The position numbers and the translations under genes are program-made. A DNA stretch of 64,000 nt from Alcaligenaceae bacterium. GTDB lineage: Bacteria > Pseudomonadota > Gammaproteobacteria > Burkholderiales > Burkholderiaceae_B. The notes beneath the pieces were generated by a model. The model ran no database searches. It saw only the letters and a list, made by a program, of their open reading frames with translations, and had not been told where the DNA came from. This document shows positions 1 through 10,713 of this stretch, in pieces (the first letter of the stretch is position 1; each line of letters begins with the position of its first letter). Location: the NCBI GenBank assembly GCA_029265795.1, contig JAJUGV010000005.1:1-64000 (forward strand), in the 5' to 3' direction.

Positions 1-351
1 CAACGATCGTGGGTACTGCCGCCACTCAACAGTCCGACCCGGATGGCGATGGCAAGCATCTTCATCAGGTGCGGGCTGGAACCACCGGGTGCTGTATTGG
101 AAACCACTTCTGCTCGGCTCATTTATGCTTTGGCTCAGGCGGATGAACAGACTTTGAGCCTGGTGCCCCTAAATATCGGACGAGAGCTGGAGGGACTGGG
201 TGGCGTTCGCTATCTCGAATTCCCGGTCCCCTTCAGAATGCCGTTGGTCGGACTGATTATGCTAGCGAATCAACGGCATATTATGGCGCTGAAGCAACTG
301 CGTGCCATTGTGAGAGCGACAGTGGCAGAATGCTCTGGGGCATTGAGTTGA
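1..351 (+). CDS. LysR-type transcriptional regulator, C-terminal effector-binding part (5' truncated by window)
   Basis: Frame +1 is open from base 1 and ends at 351; translation has LysR substrate-domain C-terminal character (LPLNIGRELEGLGGVRYLEFPVPFRMPLVGLIML...). Confidence 0.5.
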   Translation, partial: QRSWVLPPLNSPTRMAMASIFIRCGLEPPGAVLETTSARLIYALAQADEQTLSLVPLNIGRELEGLGGVRYLEFPVPFRMPLVGLIMLANQRHIMALKQLRAIVRATVAECSGALS

Positions 352-381
352 GAGGTATGAATAGCACTGGAGGGCTCCGAC

Positions 382-858
382 TCAGCGTCGGCGGTACACC
401 AGGGCAATGCGCGCGACGGCGATTTCCAGCTCGCGGCTGCCCGCCTGGAAGGTCACGGGGCGGCCGCGTGTCGTGAAGCAGATGAGCTTCTTGGACGAGA
501 TCAGCGGGATGAATTTCACGAAGGAGATTTCATCCCAGGCGATCGCGCGTCGTCCGAGCCACGATTGCTCGATGCCGTTTTCCGTGATGCGTGTGACCGA
601 GGTGTGCATATAGCGTGCAAGCACGGCCAGGCCCAGCACGCAGATCACCAGGCTTGCCTTGATGGCGGTGCTGACCATCTCGCCCGCGGGACTGGCGGCA
701 GTCTGACCCAGGCGCAACACCACCAGGGCAAGCACCAGCCACGCCGTCCATTTCACCCACTTGGGCCAGGCCGGGCCTTCCAGCGGCAGCGGGCCGATTT
801 CGGCGAGCAGGGCGCGGCGCTCGTCCGCGTCGGGAGTCTGCAGGGCGCCAAGAACCAT
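382..858 (-). CDS. Hypothetical membrane protein (two TM segments followed by a PH-like domain)
   Basis: 158-aa ORF with two hydrophobic segments and a TENGIEQSWLGRRAIAWDEISFV-type segment. Confidence 0.6.
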   Translation of the reverse strand: MVLGALQTPDADERRALLAEIGPLPLEGPAWPKWVKWTAWLVLALVVLRLGQTAASPAGEMVSTAIKASLVICVLGLAVLARYMHTSVTRITENGIEQSWLGRRAIAWDEISFVKFIPLISSKKLICFTTRGRPVTFQAGSRELEIAVARIALVYRRR

Positions 859-876
859 GGTTTGCGCTCCGTCCGC

Positions 877-1785
877 TCAGGCAGCTTTGCGGGCGGCCAG
901 CGCGTTGCCGGCGCGGCTGGACGACTTGCGGCCCAGGTGGCCGGAAATCCATTGGCCGATGTCGATCACGGCGTCCAGATCGACGCCTGTCTTGATGCCC
1001 ATGCCATGCAGCATGTAGAGCACGTCCTCGGTAGCGACATTGCCGGTCGCGCCCTTGGCGTAGGGGCAGCCGCCCAGCCCGGCGACAGAGGTATGAAAAA
1101 TGGAGATGCCGGCCTGCAGCGAGGCCAGGATATTGGCCAGTGACTGACCGTAGGTGTCGTGGAAATGGCCGGCGACACGGGAGGGGTCGACGATTTCGGT
1201 GACCGCCTTCATGACGCGCTCCACCCGCCGGGGAGTGCCCACCCCGATGGTGTCGGCCACATCGATCTCGTCGCAGCCCAATTCCAGATAGCGGCGCGCG
1301 ACCTCCACGACGGCTGCCGGTTCGACATCCCCCTGGTAGGGGCAGCCCAGGGCGCAGCTGATGCTGCCGCGCAGGCGCAGACCGGCGGCCTTTACTGCTT
1401 CGGCTACGGGTTCGAAGCGGGCGATGGATTCGGCGATGCTGCAGTTGATGTTGGCCTGGGAGAAGGCTTCGCTGGCGGCACCGAAGATCACGACTTCGTC
1501 GGCGCCGGCGGCCAGAGCGGCATCGAAGCCGCGCATGTTTGGCGCTAGTACCGAATAGATCGTGCCCGGCCGGCGCTCGATAGCAGCCATCACCTGAGCG
1601 TTGTCCGCCATTTGCGGTACCCATTTAGGCGAAACGAAGGAGGTGGTCTCGATATTGGCAAAGCCGGCTGTCGAGAGCCGGTTGATGAGTTCCACCTTGA
1701 CTTCTGTTGGAATGAATTGCTTTTCGTTCTGCAGACCATCGCGTGGAGCGACTTCGACGATCTTCACTTTGTTTGGCGTGGCCAT
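877..1785 (-). CDS. mvaB: Hydroxymethylglutaryl-CoA lyase
   Basis: VKIVEVAPRDGLQNEKQFIPTEVKVELINRL and GGCPYAKGATGNVATED motifs; start placed at ATG 1785 behind a GGGAGA-type RBS. Confidence 0.92.
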   Translation of the reverse strand: MATPNKVKIVEVAPRDGLQNEKQFIPTEVKVELINRLSTAGFANIETTSFVSPKWVPQMADNAQVMAAIERRPGTIYSVLAPNMRGFDAALAAGADEVVIFGAASEAFSQANINCSIAESIARFEPVAEAVKAAGLRLRGSISCALGCPYQGDVEPAAVVEVARRYLELGCDEIDVADTIGVGTPRRVERVMKAVTEIVDPSRVAGHFHDTYGQSLANILASLQAGISIFHTSVAGLGGCPYAKGATGNVATEDVLYMLHGMGIKTGVDLDAVIDIGQWISGHLGRKSSSRAGNALAARKAA

Positions 1786-1874
1786 GTTGTCTCCCGAATC
1801 AGTCAACCTTAAATCATAACTTGAGGCTCACCCCGCTGGGTGAGCTATCGCCCGGGCCGGCGGTGATATAGCAG

Positions 1875-3086
1875 TCACAGCAATTCCTGTTGCCGCCTGA
1901 CGTAGCGGCCGTCCTCCAGCCTCTGGACGACGTCGCTTAGCTCAAGTTCAGTAAGTACGGCGGCGATCCGGGAATAAGCCAGACCGCTACGCCGGCAGAG
2001 TTGGTCAACGTCGGTCGGGTCGTAGCCCAGCGCCGTCAGTACGCGATTGACGGTGGGGTCTTTCAGCATGCTTCTGGCCGGTCGAGACGTCGGTGCAGTC
2101 GATTCGGCCGGCCGGTGGGTGGACCGGCTTTTCTGTGGATTTGCCGAGCTTTGAAGTGCGTCGGGTACCGGTCCGCTTCTCAGCAGCTCTTCTTCTATAT
2201 CACTGCCTTGCTCCACCAATTTAGCGCCTTGGCGGATCAGGGCATGGCAGCCTCTTGCGAGCGGGGCGTGAATGGAGCCGGGAATGGCGAAGACCTCCCG
2301 ACCGAATTCCAATGCTAAGCGTGCTGTAAGCAGCGAACCGCTCTGGACCGCCGCTTCCACTACCAGCACCCCTCGGGAAAGGCCCGCAACGAGCCGGTTG
2401 CGGTCGGGGAAACGGAATGGTTGGGCGGGGGTGCCTGGTGGATATTCAGTTACCAGCGCCCCGGCTGCAGCAATTCTTTCGGTTAACTCGGCATGCCGGT
2501 TGGGGTACACAATGTCTAAGCCACAAGCCAACACTGCTACCGTACTGCCTGCGTCAGCCGCCCGTAGCGCTCCTTCATGGGCAGCAGCGTCTATTCCTCG
2601 CGCCAGACCGCTGACAATCGTCCAACCCCGTTGCGCGAGGTGGCCGGCAAAGGCGCGGGCGTTATCTTTGCCGCCTTCCGTTGCGCTGCGGGCTCCCACA
2701 ATAGCCACTGCCGGGCGGTGAAGCAGGGCGGGGTTGCCTCTTACGTACAGGGCCACGGGCGGGTCGCTGGTGTCGAAGAGCGTTGCTGGGTATGAAGGGT
2801 CGGCCAGGGTAATCAGGTGGTATCCAGGCTGACCGAGCAGGCGCAGGCCTGTGCTGATGATCGCTTGTACCTCGTCGGTGGCGGGCGCGGATATACGTGC
2901 CGCCACATCTGCGCTGACGTGCCGGCTTAGCGACGAGGCCGTAGCCGAGAAAATGTACTGTGGCAGGCCGAACTCTTTAAGCAAATGGCGAGCGGCGGCA
3001 CGCCCTAACCCGGGCTCGACCGTTAGACGCAGCCACGCGTGCAGTTCTTCATGTGAGCGTTCGTTAACCATACCGTAGTGTGCCAT
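1875..3086 (-). CDS. dprA: DNA-processing protein DprA
   Basis: DprA/Smf Rossmann domain (AIVGARSATEGGKDNARAFAGHLAQRGWTIVSGLARGIDAAAHEGAL) and C-terminal winged helix. Confidence 0.93.
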   Translation of the reverse strand: MAHYGMVNERSHEELHAWLRLTVEPGLGRAAARHLLKEFGLPQYIFSATASSLSRHVSADVAARISAPATDEVQAIISTGLRLLGQPGYHLITLADPSYPATLFDTSDPPVALYVRGNPALLHRPAVAIVGARSATEGGKDNARAFAGHLAQRGWTIVSGLARGIDAAAHEGALRAADAGSTVAVLACGLDIVYPNRHAELTERIAAAGALVTEYPPGTPAQPFRFPDRNRLVAGLSRGVLVVEAAVQSGSLLTARLALEFGREVFAIPGSIHAPLARGCHALIRQGAKLVEQGSDIEEELLRSGPVPDALQSSANPQKSRSTHRPAESTAPTSRPARSMLKDPTVNRVLTALGYDPTDVDQLCRRSGLAYSRIAAVLTELELSDVVQRLEDGRYVRRQQELL

Positions 3087-3115
3087 GACCGATGACTGTC
3101 AGGAGAGAGGGCAGG

Positions 3116-3144
3116 TTGGGAATGTCCGGCCCGGGTTTTATAAT
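3116..3144 (+). promoter_or_regulatory. Sigma70-like promoter for def-fmt
   Basis: TTGGGA (3116-3121), 17-bp spacer, perfect TATAAT (3139-3144), about 100 nt upstream of def. Confidence 0.65.
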
Positions 3145-3243
3145 GGGGGTAACTGAAGCGCTCAGCCGGCTGCTATGCGTCGTTTGCGGTGTCATTACCA
3201 CGGCGCTCCGCTGAGTTGCCTTAACTCGATCTTGGACGCTTAA

Positions 3244-3756
3244 ATGGCCTTACTTCCCATCCTTCGATATCCGGACCCTCGCCTGCACAAGGTGGCGGAG
3301 CCCGTCCGCGAGGTCGACGACCGCATCCGTCAATTGGTGCGAGATATGGCGGAAACCATGTATGCCGCGCCGGGCGTGGGCCTGGCTGCTACTCAGGTCG
3401 ATGTCCATGAGCGTGTCATTGTCATTGACGTCTCTGAAAACGCCGACGACCTGCGTGTGCTCATCAACCCCGAAATCATCTGGCGAAGTGATGATCTGCA
3501 AGTGTACGAAGAAGGCTGCCTTTCGGTCCCCGGTGTTTACGACAAAGTAGAGCGGGCGGCCCGTATACGTGTTCGGGCTCTGAACGAAAACGGTGACACG
3601 TACGAATTCGATGCAGACGGGCTGCTCGCGGTGTGTGTGCAGCACGAAATGGATCACCTAATGGGGAAGGTATTTGTTGAATACCTGTCACCTCTTAAGC
3701 AGAATCGTATCCGCACCAAGCTGCGTAAGCAGGAACGCGAAGCATTGCGAGCCTGA
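3244..3756 (+). CDS. def: Peptide deformylase
   Basis: [15 protein letters not shown] and QHEMDHLMG motifs. Confidence 0.96.
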   Translation: MALLPILRYPDPRLHKVAEPVREVDDRIRQLVRDMAETMYAAPGVGLAATQVDVHERVIVIDVSENADDLRVLINPEIIWRSDDLQVYEEGCLSVPGVYDKVERAARIRVRALNENGDTYEFDADGLLAVCVQHEMDHLMGKVFVEYLSPLKQNRIRTKLRKQEREALRA

Positions 3757-3761
3757 ACCCG

Positions 3762-4706
3762 ATGCGCATTGTTTTTGCAGGCACGCCCGATTTCGCCCGC
3801 CTCGGGCTCGACGCCCTTTTGCGTGCCGGCCATCATGTGCCGCTAGTGTTGACCCAACCCGACCGACCCTCCGGTCGCGGCATGAAATTACGCCCTAGCC
3901 CGGTTAAGGCGCTGGCACAGGAACACGGCATCCCCGTTGCGCAGCCGCGCAGCCTGCGTCTGGATGGCAAATATCCGCAAGACGCCCAAGATGCGCGTCA
4001 GGCGTTGCTGGATGCCGCACCGGCCCTCATGGTGGTCGCCGCCTATGGCTTGATCCTGCCGCGATGGGTGCTTGATCTTCCCGTTCATGGGTGCTTCAAC
4101 ATCCACGCCAGCCTTTTGCCCCGCTGGCGCGGCGCGGCTCCTATTCAACGCGCCATTCAGGCGGGCGACGAACTCACCGGCATCACCATCATGCAGATGG
4201 ATGAAGGTTTGGATACGGGTGACATGCTGCTGCGGCGTGAACTCGCTATCAGCGACACACACACGGCGGCTCAATTGCACGACGAGCTCGCCCAGATGGG
4301 GGCTGAGGCGATCGTCGACGCGGTGGCTCTGTTAGAGAAAGGGCAGTTGAAGCCCTCCCCGCAACCCGCAGAGGGTGTTACTTATGCCGAGAAGCTCGAT
4401 AAGGCGGAGTCCCCGCTCGACTTCACTCGGTCGGCCGTCGAGCTCGCCCGTACGGTGCGGGCCTTCAACCCCGTGCCGGGAGCAACGGCTCGTTTGCCCG
4501 GGCTGGATCAACCCGTAAAGGTTTGGGCGGCACAAGCGCTGGCGCGTGAAACTGATGCCGCCCCGGGTACACTGCTACAGGTCACGCCGGAAGGTATAGA
4601 TTTCGCCACCGCTGACGGTATATTGCGTGTGCTGGAGTTGCAGAAGCCCGGTGGCAAGCGGCAGCCCGTGGCCACTTTTGTACAGGGCTGGAATAGAAAA
4701 CACTAA
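3762..4706 (+). CDS. fmt: Methionyl-tRNA formyltransferase
   Basis: [43 protein letters not shown] motifs; adjacent to def. Confidence 0.96.
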   Translation: MRIVFAGTPDFARLGLDALLRAGHHVPLVLTQPDRPSGRGMKLRPSPVKALAQEHGIPVAQPRSLRLDGKYPQDAQDARQALLDAAPALMVVAAYGLILPRWVLDLPVHGCFNIHASLLPRWRGAAPIQRAIQAGDELTGITIMQMDEGLDTGDMLLRRELAISDTHTAAQLHDELAQMGAEAIVDAVALLEKGQLKPSPQPAEGVTYAEKLDKAESPLDFTRSAVELARTVRAFNPVPGATARLPGLDQPVKVWAAQALARETDAAPGTLLQVTPEGIDFATADGILRVLELQKPGGKRQPVATFVQGWNRKH

Positions 4707-4725
4707 TCAGGACAGCGGAAACGAC

Positions 4726-5274
4726 ATGACCCGTTATCGGCTCGGAGACAAAATTCCTCAAATCCATGAAAGTAGCTACGTAGCACGCGAAGCGACCGTC
4801 ATTGGCGACGTGCTCCTGGCAGCCAACACCAGCGTGTGGGCGGGCGCCGTATTGCGCGGCGATAACGAACCGATTTCGGTGGCGGAAGGCAGCAATATCC
4901 AGGAGGGGGCCGTTCTGCATACGGATCCCGGCTCCCCGCTGGCTATCGGCGAGCGGGTGACGGTGGGGCATCAAGCCATGCTGCATGGCTGTACGGTGGG
5001 CGAGGGCTCGCTCATCGGTATCCAAGCCGTGGTGTTGAATAATGCCGTTATTGGCAAGCACAGCCTGGTAGGCGCCGGTGCTATCGTGACCGAGGGCAAG
5101 TCGTTCCCCGAACGCTCGCTGATACTGGGGGCCCCCGCCAAAGTCGTGCGCACACTTTCCGACGAAGAAGTCGCGAAGCTGCAGAAAAGTGCGCAAAGCT
5201 ATATAGAACGGGCGTCCCTGTTCAAAACGGAAGTTGTCGCTCTTCCGGAGTCGGAACCAGACCAACATGTCTGA
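4726..5274 (+). CDS. Gamma-carbonic anhydrase / left-handed beta-helix hexapeptide protein
   Basis: Hexapeptide repeats (TVIGDVLLAANTSVWAGAVLRGDNEPISVAEGSNIQEGAVLHTDPG); start at ATG 4726 rather than upstream ORF limit. Confidence 0.9.
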   Translation: MTRYRLGDKIPQIHESSYVAREATVIGDVLLAANTSVWAGAVLRGDNEPISVAEGSNIQEGAVLHTDPGSPLAIGERVTVGHQAMLHGCTVGEGSLIGIQAVVLNNAVIGKHSLVGAGAIVTEGKSFPERSLILGAPAKVVRTLSDEEVAKLQKSAQSYIERASLFKTEVVALPESEPDQHV

Positions 5275-6214
5275 CGCCACGTCAGGGCGCTCAACCAGCA
5301 CCGCGCCTTTGTCAGCTACACTTGGCGTAAAACCGCTTGCGGGCATCATTACCCTGATTCTTTCCACCTGGGCATTGTCCGGGCTGGATGCATCGGGAAA
5401 ATGGGTAATGGCGGCGGGGGTGTCGCTATGGGTGCTGTGTTGGGTGCGCTATACGGTTCATCTGATACTGGTGCTTGCCCTGGTACTACCATCGCGCGGC
5501 ACCAGAGTGTTGCGTAGTGTACGGCCGCGCGCCCAATTGTTGCGCGGCGCCGTGATGCTGCTTGCGACACTGTTTTTCTTCAAGGCGCTTAGTTATCTAC
5601 CCCAGGCTGAGGCTACCGCTATCAATTTTCTCGCACCTCTCATCGTGCTTTCGCTCGCGCCGTGGCTGCTTAAGGAACCGCCGCGAGCTTCGCGATGGGT
5701 GGCAGCGGCGGTCGGTTTCGCGGGCGTATTGATTGTCATTCGTCCCGAAGCCGGTCTGCCACCGATTGGGGTGATGTGGGGGCTATTGACGGCCTGTACG
5801 TTCGCATGCCAGTTCATGGTTACTCGACGTGTCGCGGTGGACGACCCGATGACAACGTTGATCTGGAGTGGGGCATTCGGCACGGTGGCGTTGAGCGTCA
5901 CAATGCCTATGATATTGCCACAGGCCCTACCCACATTACGTGAGCTGGATGCGCTGCATTGGCTGGTTTTGATTTCCACCGGGGTGTGGGGCGCACTGGG
6001 TCATTTGTTGCAGATTCTGGCTTATCGATATGCGCCGGCCTCTCTGCTTGCACCTTTCATTTATATTCAGATTGTCGCGGCGGCTACGCTTGGCTGGTTG
6101 GTCTGGGGCCAATTCCCCGACGCGTTCAGCTGGGTGGGAATTGCGGTGATCTGTGGCAGTGGCGCATCTCTTGCGGTCTGGGAGTGGCACGCGCGGCGGC
6201 CACGCATTGCTTGA
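5267..6214 (+). CDS. DMT/EamA family transporter
   Basis: About 10 hydrophobic segments, EamA-like repeats; ATG 5267 overlaps the preceding stop. Confidence 0.88.
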   Translation: MSDATSGRSTSTAPLSATLGVKPLAGIITLILSTWALSGLDASGKWVMAAGVSLWVLCWVRYTVHLILVLALVLPSRGTRVLRSVRPRAQLLRGAVMLLATLFFFKALSYLPQAEATAINFLAPLIVLSLAPWLLKEPPRASRWVAAAVGFAGVLIVIRPEAGLPPIGVMWGLLTACTFACQFMVTRRVAVDDPMTTLIWSGAFGTVALSVTMPMILPQALPTLRELDALHWLVLISTGVWGALGHLLQILAYRYAPASLLAPFIYIQIVAAATLGWLVWGQFPDAFSWVGIAVICGSGASLAVWEWHARRPRIA

Positions 6215-6257
6215 AGTCTGGCGCATCCTGTCCGTCCTTTGTATTTATAATCCCGCC

Positions 6258-7271
6258 ATGACGAAGAAAATCCTGATCGTCCGCACCTCGTCACTGGGTG
6301 ATCTGGTGCACATGCTGCCGGCCATCAGCGACATTGCGCGCCATGTTCCGGGCGCTTGCATTGACTGGATCGTCGAAGAAAACTTCGCCGAGGTGCCTTC
6401 ATGGCACCCTGCAGTCAACGAAGTCATTACCGTCGCTCACAGGCGCTGGCGAAAAAGCTGGTGGGCACCCGAGACCCGGGCCGAACGGGCAGCGTTGCGT
6501 CGCAATCTGGCCGCGCGGCGCTACGACGTGGTTCTGGACATGCAGGCTCTCATGAAATCGGTGTGGCTGGTGCGTCAAACACACGGGGAACGGCACGGTT
6601 TGGACCGCCGGTCTGCGCGCGAACCCCTGGCTTCATTTTTTTACGATGTGCGACACCGTGTCGAATTCTGGCAGCCGGCAGTGATACGCCAGCGTACATT
6701 GGCGGCGTCGGCTTTCGGCTATCAATACGACGGCGAGCCCGACTTCGGTCTGGGTCGCTTCACACAGCACGCCGTGGTGGAACCCTATGCAGTCATCATG
6801 CCGTCGGCCAGCCGCGACGACAAGCTCTGGCCCGCCGAAAATTGGCGTATTGTCTTCGATCATCTTTCCAGTCAGGGGCTCGCGCTGCGCCTGCTGGCGG
6901 GAAACGAGCGCGAAGCTGAGCGCGCCCGTCAGCTTGTGCAAGGTCGCCAAGGGGCCGAGGTCATGCCGCGCATGTCCCTCGAACAGGTTGCCACTATGCT
7001 GGCGTCGGCACGGGTGATGGTAGGGCTGGATAGCGGGCTGACTCATTTGTCGGCGGGCCTCGGGCGGCCAACCATCGGCATTTACAAGGCATCCACGCCC
7101 GTACGCACACCGTTGCAGGGCTCTTCTTATACCGCGAGCCTGGGTGAGCGCGGCGCCGAGCCCTCTGCCCAGACCGTGTTGAGTGCGCTTGAACAGGCAC
7201 TGGCCTTCGAGGCCGAACGCACTCCGTTGCTTACGGGGCTGGACGGCACACAGCCCGAGACCAAGCAATAA
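6258..7271 (+). CDS. waaC: LPS heptosyltransferase I
   Basis: KILIVRTSSLGDLVHMLPAISDI N-terminus, VGLDSGLTHLSAGLGRPTIGIY; followed by waaA. Confidence 0.93.
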   Translation: MTKKILIVRTSSLGDLVHMLPAISDIARHVPGACIDWIVEENFAEVPSWHPAVNEVITVAHRRWRKSWWAPETRAERAALRRNLAARRYDVVLDMQALMKSVWLVRQTHGERHGLDRRSAREPLASFFYDVRHRVEFWQPAVIRQRTLAASAFGYQYDGEPDFGLGRFTQHAVVEPYAVIMPSASRDDKLWPAENWRIVFDHLSSQGLALRLLAGNEREAERARQLVQGRQGAEVMPRMSLEQVATMLASARVMVGLDSGLTHLSAGLGRPTIGIYKASTPVRTPLQGSSYTASLGERGAEPSAQTVLSALEQALAFEAERTPLLTGLDGTQPETKQ

Positions 7272-7279
7272 GGCTTGTT

Positions 7280-8605
7280 TTGAATCGATTTACCTACACT
7301 CTGTCCCTGCGTTGCCTGACACCCGTACTTCTGGGTTGGATGGCGGTGCGCGCACGTCGGGCGGGTGGCGACTGGGGAGTCATGTCGGGCGAGCGTTTCG
7401 GCCGCTATCGTCAGGACTCCCGTTTGCGTAACCCGGTCTGGGTGCATGCGGTGAGTCTAGGCGAGACGCGGGCGGCGCAGCCGTTATTGCGTGCTTTGCT
7501 CGATCACGGTGAGCATGTTTTGCTTACGCACCTGACAGTCACCGGGCTGGAAGAGGGGCAGCGCGCCTTTACCCGAGAAATTGCAGAGGGACAGCTGGAG
7601 CAGCAATGGCTGCCCTATGATTTTCCTGGTGCTACGGCCCGCTTCCTGGATCATTACCGGCCGGCGGTAGGCATACTTATCGAAAGGGAAATTTGGCCCA
7701 ACTTGTTGGCGTCTGCTCGCGCCCGCAAGCTGCCCATGATGCTGGTCAGTGCACGTTTTTCAGATCACGCTCTGCGAACCGTATTGCGGGCCGGCAAGGT
7801 GTTGCAGGAGGCTTATGCGGGTCTGGCGGCCGTACATGCACAGACGCTGCAGGACGCCCAACGGCTGGAACAAGCCGGCGCGCTCGCCGTGCGCGTCTCA
7901 GGGAACTTTAAATTCGACATCCAAGTTCCACAGGACCAGGTCGACAAGGGAAAGAAATTTGCCGAAGCGCTGAACCGTCGCATCGTCACCATCGCCAGCA
8001 CGCGCGAAGGTGAAGATGAAATGTTCATTCAGGCGATTCAGAAGCATGTTCGACGTATGCAGGCCCAGGGGCAGGAACCTCATGAGGCCGTCACCTTTCG
8101 ATTGGTTCCGCGCCATCCGCAACGTTTTGAAGCGGCGGCTCAAATGCTGGCGGAAGCTGAGCTTCCGTTTGAGCGACGTTCGGCCACCCTGGCCGGTAGC
8201 GACTGCTGCGCGAGTGCAGTGCGCACAGCACGGAATGCCGTAGTGCTGCTGGGGGATACGGTGGGCGAGATGGTACGCAACTATGCATCCAGCCACGTTG
8301 CGATCATCGGGGGCAGTTTCGCCCCGCATGGGGGGCAGAATCTCATTGAGGCCTGTGCTGTCGGGGTGCCGGTGATCGTCGGGCCGCACACCTACAATTT
8401 CGAACAAGCGGTGAACGACGCTATCCATGAAGGCGCGGCCCTGCGAGCTCAAGATGCGGAAGCGGCTTTACAGCTGGCGCTTCAGTTGCTCGATGACCCG
8501 CGCCGGCTGGCGCAAATGGGTGAAGCGGCAGAAGATTGGGTCCGCCAGCACGCCGGCGCAGTTCAGAGGGTAATGGATAGCTACCTTACGCTGCGCAAGC
8601 AGTAA
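7280..8605 (+). CDS. waaA: 3-deoxy-D-manno-octulosonic acid (Kdo) transferase
   Basis: VWVHAVSLGETRAAQPLLRALL, GGSFAPHGGQNLIEACAVGVPVIVGPHTYNF; TTG start. Confidence 0.95.
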   Translation: MNRFTYTLSLRCLTPVLLGWMAVRARRAGGDWGVMSGERFGRYRQDSRLRNPVWVHAVSLGETRAAQPLLRALLDHGEHVLLTHLTVTGLEEGQRAFTREIAEGQLEQQWLPYDFPGATARFLDHYRPAVGILIEREIWPNLLASARARKLPMMLVSARFSDHALRTVLRAGKVLQEAYAGLAAVHAQTLQDAQRLEQAGALAVRVSGNFKFDIQVPQDQVDKGKKFAEALNRRIVTIASTREGEDEMFIQAIQKHVRRMQAQGQEPHEAVTFRLVPRHPQRFEAAAQMLAEAELPFERRSATLAGSDCCASAVRTARNAVVLLGDTVGEMVRNYASSHVAIIGGSFAPHGGQNLIEACAVGVPVIVGPHTYNFEQAVNDAIHEGAALRAQDAEAALQLALQLLDDPRRLAQMGEAAEDWVRQHAGAVQRVMDSYLTLRKQ

Positions 8606-8624
8606 TCCAATTTAACTGGCCGGC

Positions 8625-9461
8625 TTAAGGTTCCAGCCCGTGGTACTTGCGGCCAAGTTCCAGCGTCGCCCTGAAGAACCCTTCCTTGCTGCCACAGTCG
8701 TAGCGTACCCCGTCGTACTGGACGCCGTAGACGCCGCGAGTCTGCATCAGGCCCGCGATCCCGTCAGTGAGCTGGATTTCCCCACCGACACCGGCTTGCG
8801 TCTGGCGCAGATGCTCGAAGATTTCAGGTTCAAGAATGTAGCGCCCCACCACTGCCAAATCTGATGGTGCGTCTGCCGGCGCGGGCTTTTCTACGATGCC
8901 TCGTACACGCGTTGTCTTGTCGTTGACCGGTTCGCCGGTAATGATTCCGTAGCGGTCTGAGTGTTCCGGCTCAATTCGCTGGATGGCCAGCACGCTGCCG
9001 TTATGTTCGTGTGCCGCCTCCACCAGCTGCTGTGTGACGGAGCCGCGCGAGTCAATAAGGTCGTCTGCCAGCAATACGGCGAACGGTTCGTTTCCGACGA
9101 TGGGCGCGGCGCACAGCACCGCGTGGCCGAGCCCCAGGGGTGCCGGCTGGCGGGTGTAAATGCAATTCACATGCGGCGGCAGTATGTTGCGTACGACCTC
9201 GAGCAGTGCCGACTTATTCTTGGCGGCGAGTTCTGCCTCTAGCTCTGGAATGGAGTCGAAGTGGTCTTCAATGGCTCGCTTGTTGCGACCCGTGACGAAG
9301 ATCAGGTCGGTGATGCCCGCGGCGACGGCCTCTTCGACCGCATACTGTATCAACGGCTTGTCGACGATCGGCAGCATTTCTTTGGGCATGGCTTTGGTGG
9401 CGGGCAGAAATCGGGTGCCGAGACCTGCCACGGGAAACACTGCTTTGCGTATGGGTTTCAT
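8625..9461 (-). CDS. galU: UTP--glucose-1-phosphate uridylyltransferase
   Basis: [40 protein letters not shown]; likely start ATG 9461. Confidence 0.96.
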   Translation of the reverse strand: MKPIRKAVFPVAGLGTRFLPATKAMPKEMLPIVDKPLIQYAVEEAVAAGITDLIFVTGRNKRAIEDHFDSIPELEAELAAKNKSALLEVVRNILPPHVNCIYTRQPAPLGLGHAVLCAAPIVGNEPFAVLLADDLIDSRGSVTQQLVEAAHEHNGSVLAIQRIEPEHSDRYGIITGEPVNDKTTRVRGIVEKPAPADAPSDLAVVGRYILEPEIFEHLRQTQAGVGGEIQLTDGIAGLMQTRGVYGVQYDGVRYDCGSKEGFFRATLELGRKYHGLEP

Positions 9462-9647
9462 CGGTCGAGAGAGATCAAGAAAGAAGTGATGGTCAGGTAG
9501 ATAGGTGCCGCGCTGATAAGCAAGCACCATGCCGGATCTTTGCAAGGGCCATAATGTATCAAATCAGTGGTTTGAGTGCCGAGTTCGTGCTCCCCGGGCC
9601 GCCCGCGCTGGTTTACACTCCGCTTAACAGCATTTTTCCCGGCAGCC

Positions 9648-9860
9648 ATGCGTTTTCTCTTTTTTCTCGTATTACTGGCGAATGTGGTCGTGCTTGCATA
9701 CGGTCAGGGATTCATGGGGCCGCCGCCCAGCGAAGAAGGCCGCACACCGCGCCTGCTGTCAGAGCGTAACCAGCATATCGTAAAGTTCGGCGAAGCACGA
9801 CTCGCGAGAGCGGGCCAGCCGTCGGTCCCCGCCCCTGTCCAGCAATCTGCAGCCAAGTAA
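9648..9860 (+). CDS. Small hypothetical protein with N-terminal TM/signal segment
   Basis: MRFLFFLVLLANVVVLAYGQGFMGPPPSEEGRTPRLLSERN; start at ATG 9648. Confidence 0.6.
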   Translation: MRFLFFLVLLANVVVLAYGQGFMGPPPSEEGRTPRLLSERNQHIVKFGEARLARAGQPSVPAPVQQSAAK

Positions 9861-9873
9861 ACTGCCGTTCCCT

Positions 9874-10713
9874 TCAGGCTGCAACCATTGCAGCCAGGCC
9901 ATCCAATACGGGGGCTTCCAGCCATTGCGGTGCAACCAACGGCATCTTCAGATCGGACTGAGCAAGCGCCAACCCATTGTTGACCTCATGTTCCACCAGC
10001 GGCCACCCCCCGCCGGTGCAATACAGTTGCGGTGCCACTCCAAGGCTGGCTACCGCGCATCGCCATTGCCGGATGACGGCACCCGCCTGAGCTGCGGCAA
10101 TACCGGTCGTGATCGCGCTATGTGTGTTGCGAGGGAAAGCCGTACTATCCCCCTCTGCGTAAGGCAGACCTGCAGTACCGCTGGCTAGAGAACGGCGCAT
10201 TAGTTCCGGGCCGGGCAAAATGACGCCGCCTTCGAAGCGCCGTGTTGAAGCTGCCGACCCATGCGAAGCGGCGGTAGCCGCGGAAGGGCTCAAAGGGCCC
10301 AGCGTATCGATGGTTGTTGCCGTGCCGAAACTTGCCAGTATGGCCGCCTGTTCGGTGTGCCTGCTCAGGCCGATCAGTGAAATCCAGCGATCATTGCCCA
10401 GCTGCCCGGGCTCGTCGTACAGGTTCATAATGCCGGCGGCGCTTTCACTGCTGCGCAGCCATCGCAGTGGAATGTTGCGCCGAGTTAAGACTCTTTCGAG
10501 CATGGCGTTTAAGTGCGAGCCTGCGACGCTCACGCCCAGCGCAGCATTCGGAACCCGAGGCAGTTGATCCAGCCACGCCTCGAGTCGGCCCAGTTCCGCG
10601 TGAGGCAGAGCCAATGTCTGGGGTTCGCGTCGGGAATGCCCCTCGCGCAGCCAGCCAAACTTTACCCGGGTATTGCCGGCGTCGACCAGCAGCACCGTGC
10701 TCGTGTTCTTCAT
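9874..10713 (-). CDS. coaX: Type III pantothenate kinase (CoaX; Baf-type)
   Basis: LLVDAGNTRVKFGW, NDRWISLIG, ASFGTATTIDTL, GGVILPGPELMRRSLASGTAGLP. Confidence 0.93.
   Translation of the reverse strand: MKNTSTVLLVDAGNTRVKFGWLREGHSRREPQTLALPHAELGRLEAWLDQLPRVPNAALGVSVAGSHLNAMLERVLTRRNIPLRWLRSSESAAGIMNLYDEPGQLGNDRWISLIGLSRHTEQAAILASFGTATTIDTLGPLSPSAATAASHGSAASTRRFEGGVILPGPELMRRSLASGTAGLPYAEGDSTAFPRNTHSAITTGIAAAQAGAVIRQWRCAVASLGVAPQLYCTGGGWPLVEHEVNNGLALAQSDLKMPLVAPQWLEAPVLDGLAAMVAA

Noticed and set aside
530-1624. 364-aa minus ORF overlapping HMG-CoA lyase
   Set aside because: Arg/Gly/Pro-rich out-of-frame translation of the mvaB region; no domain.
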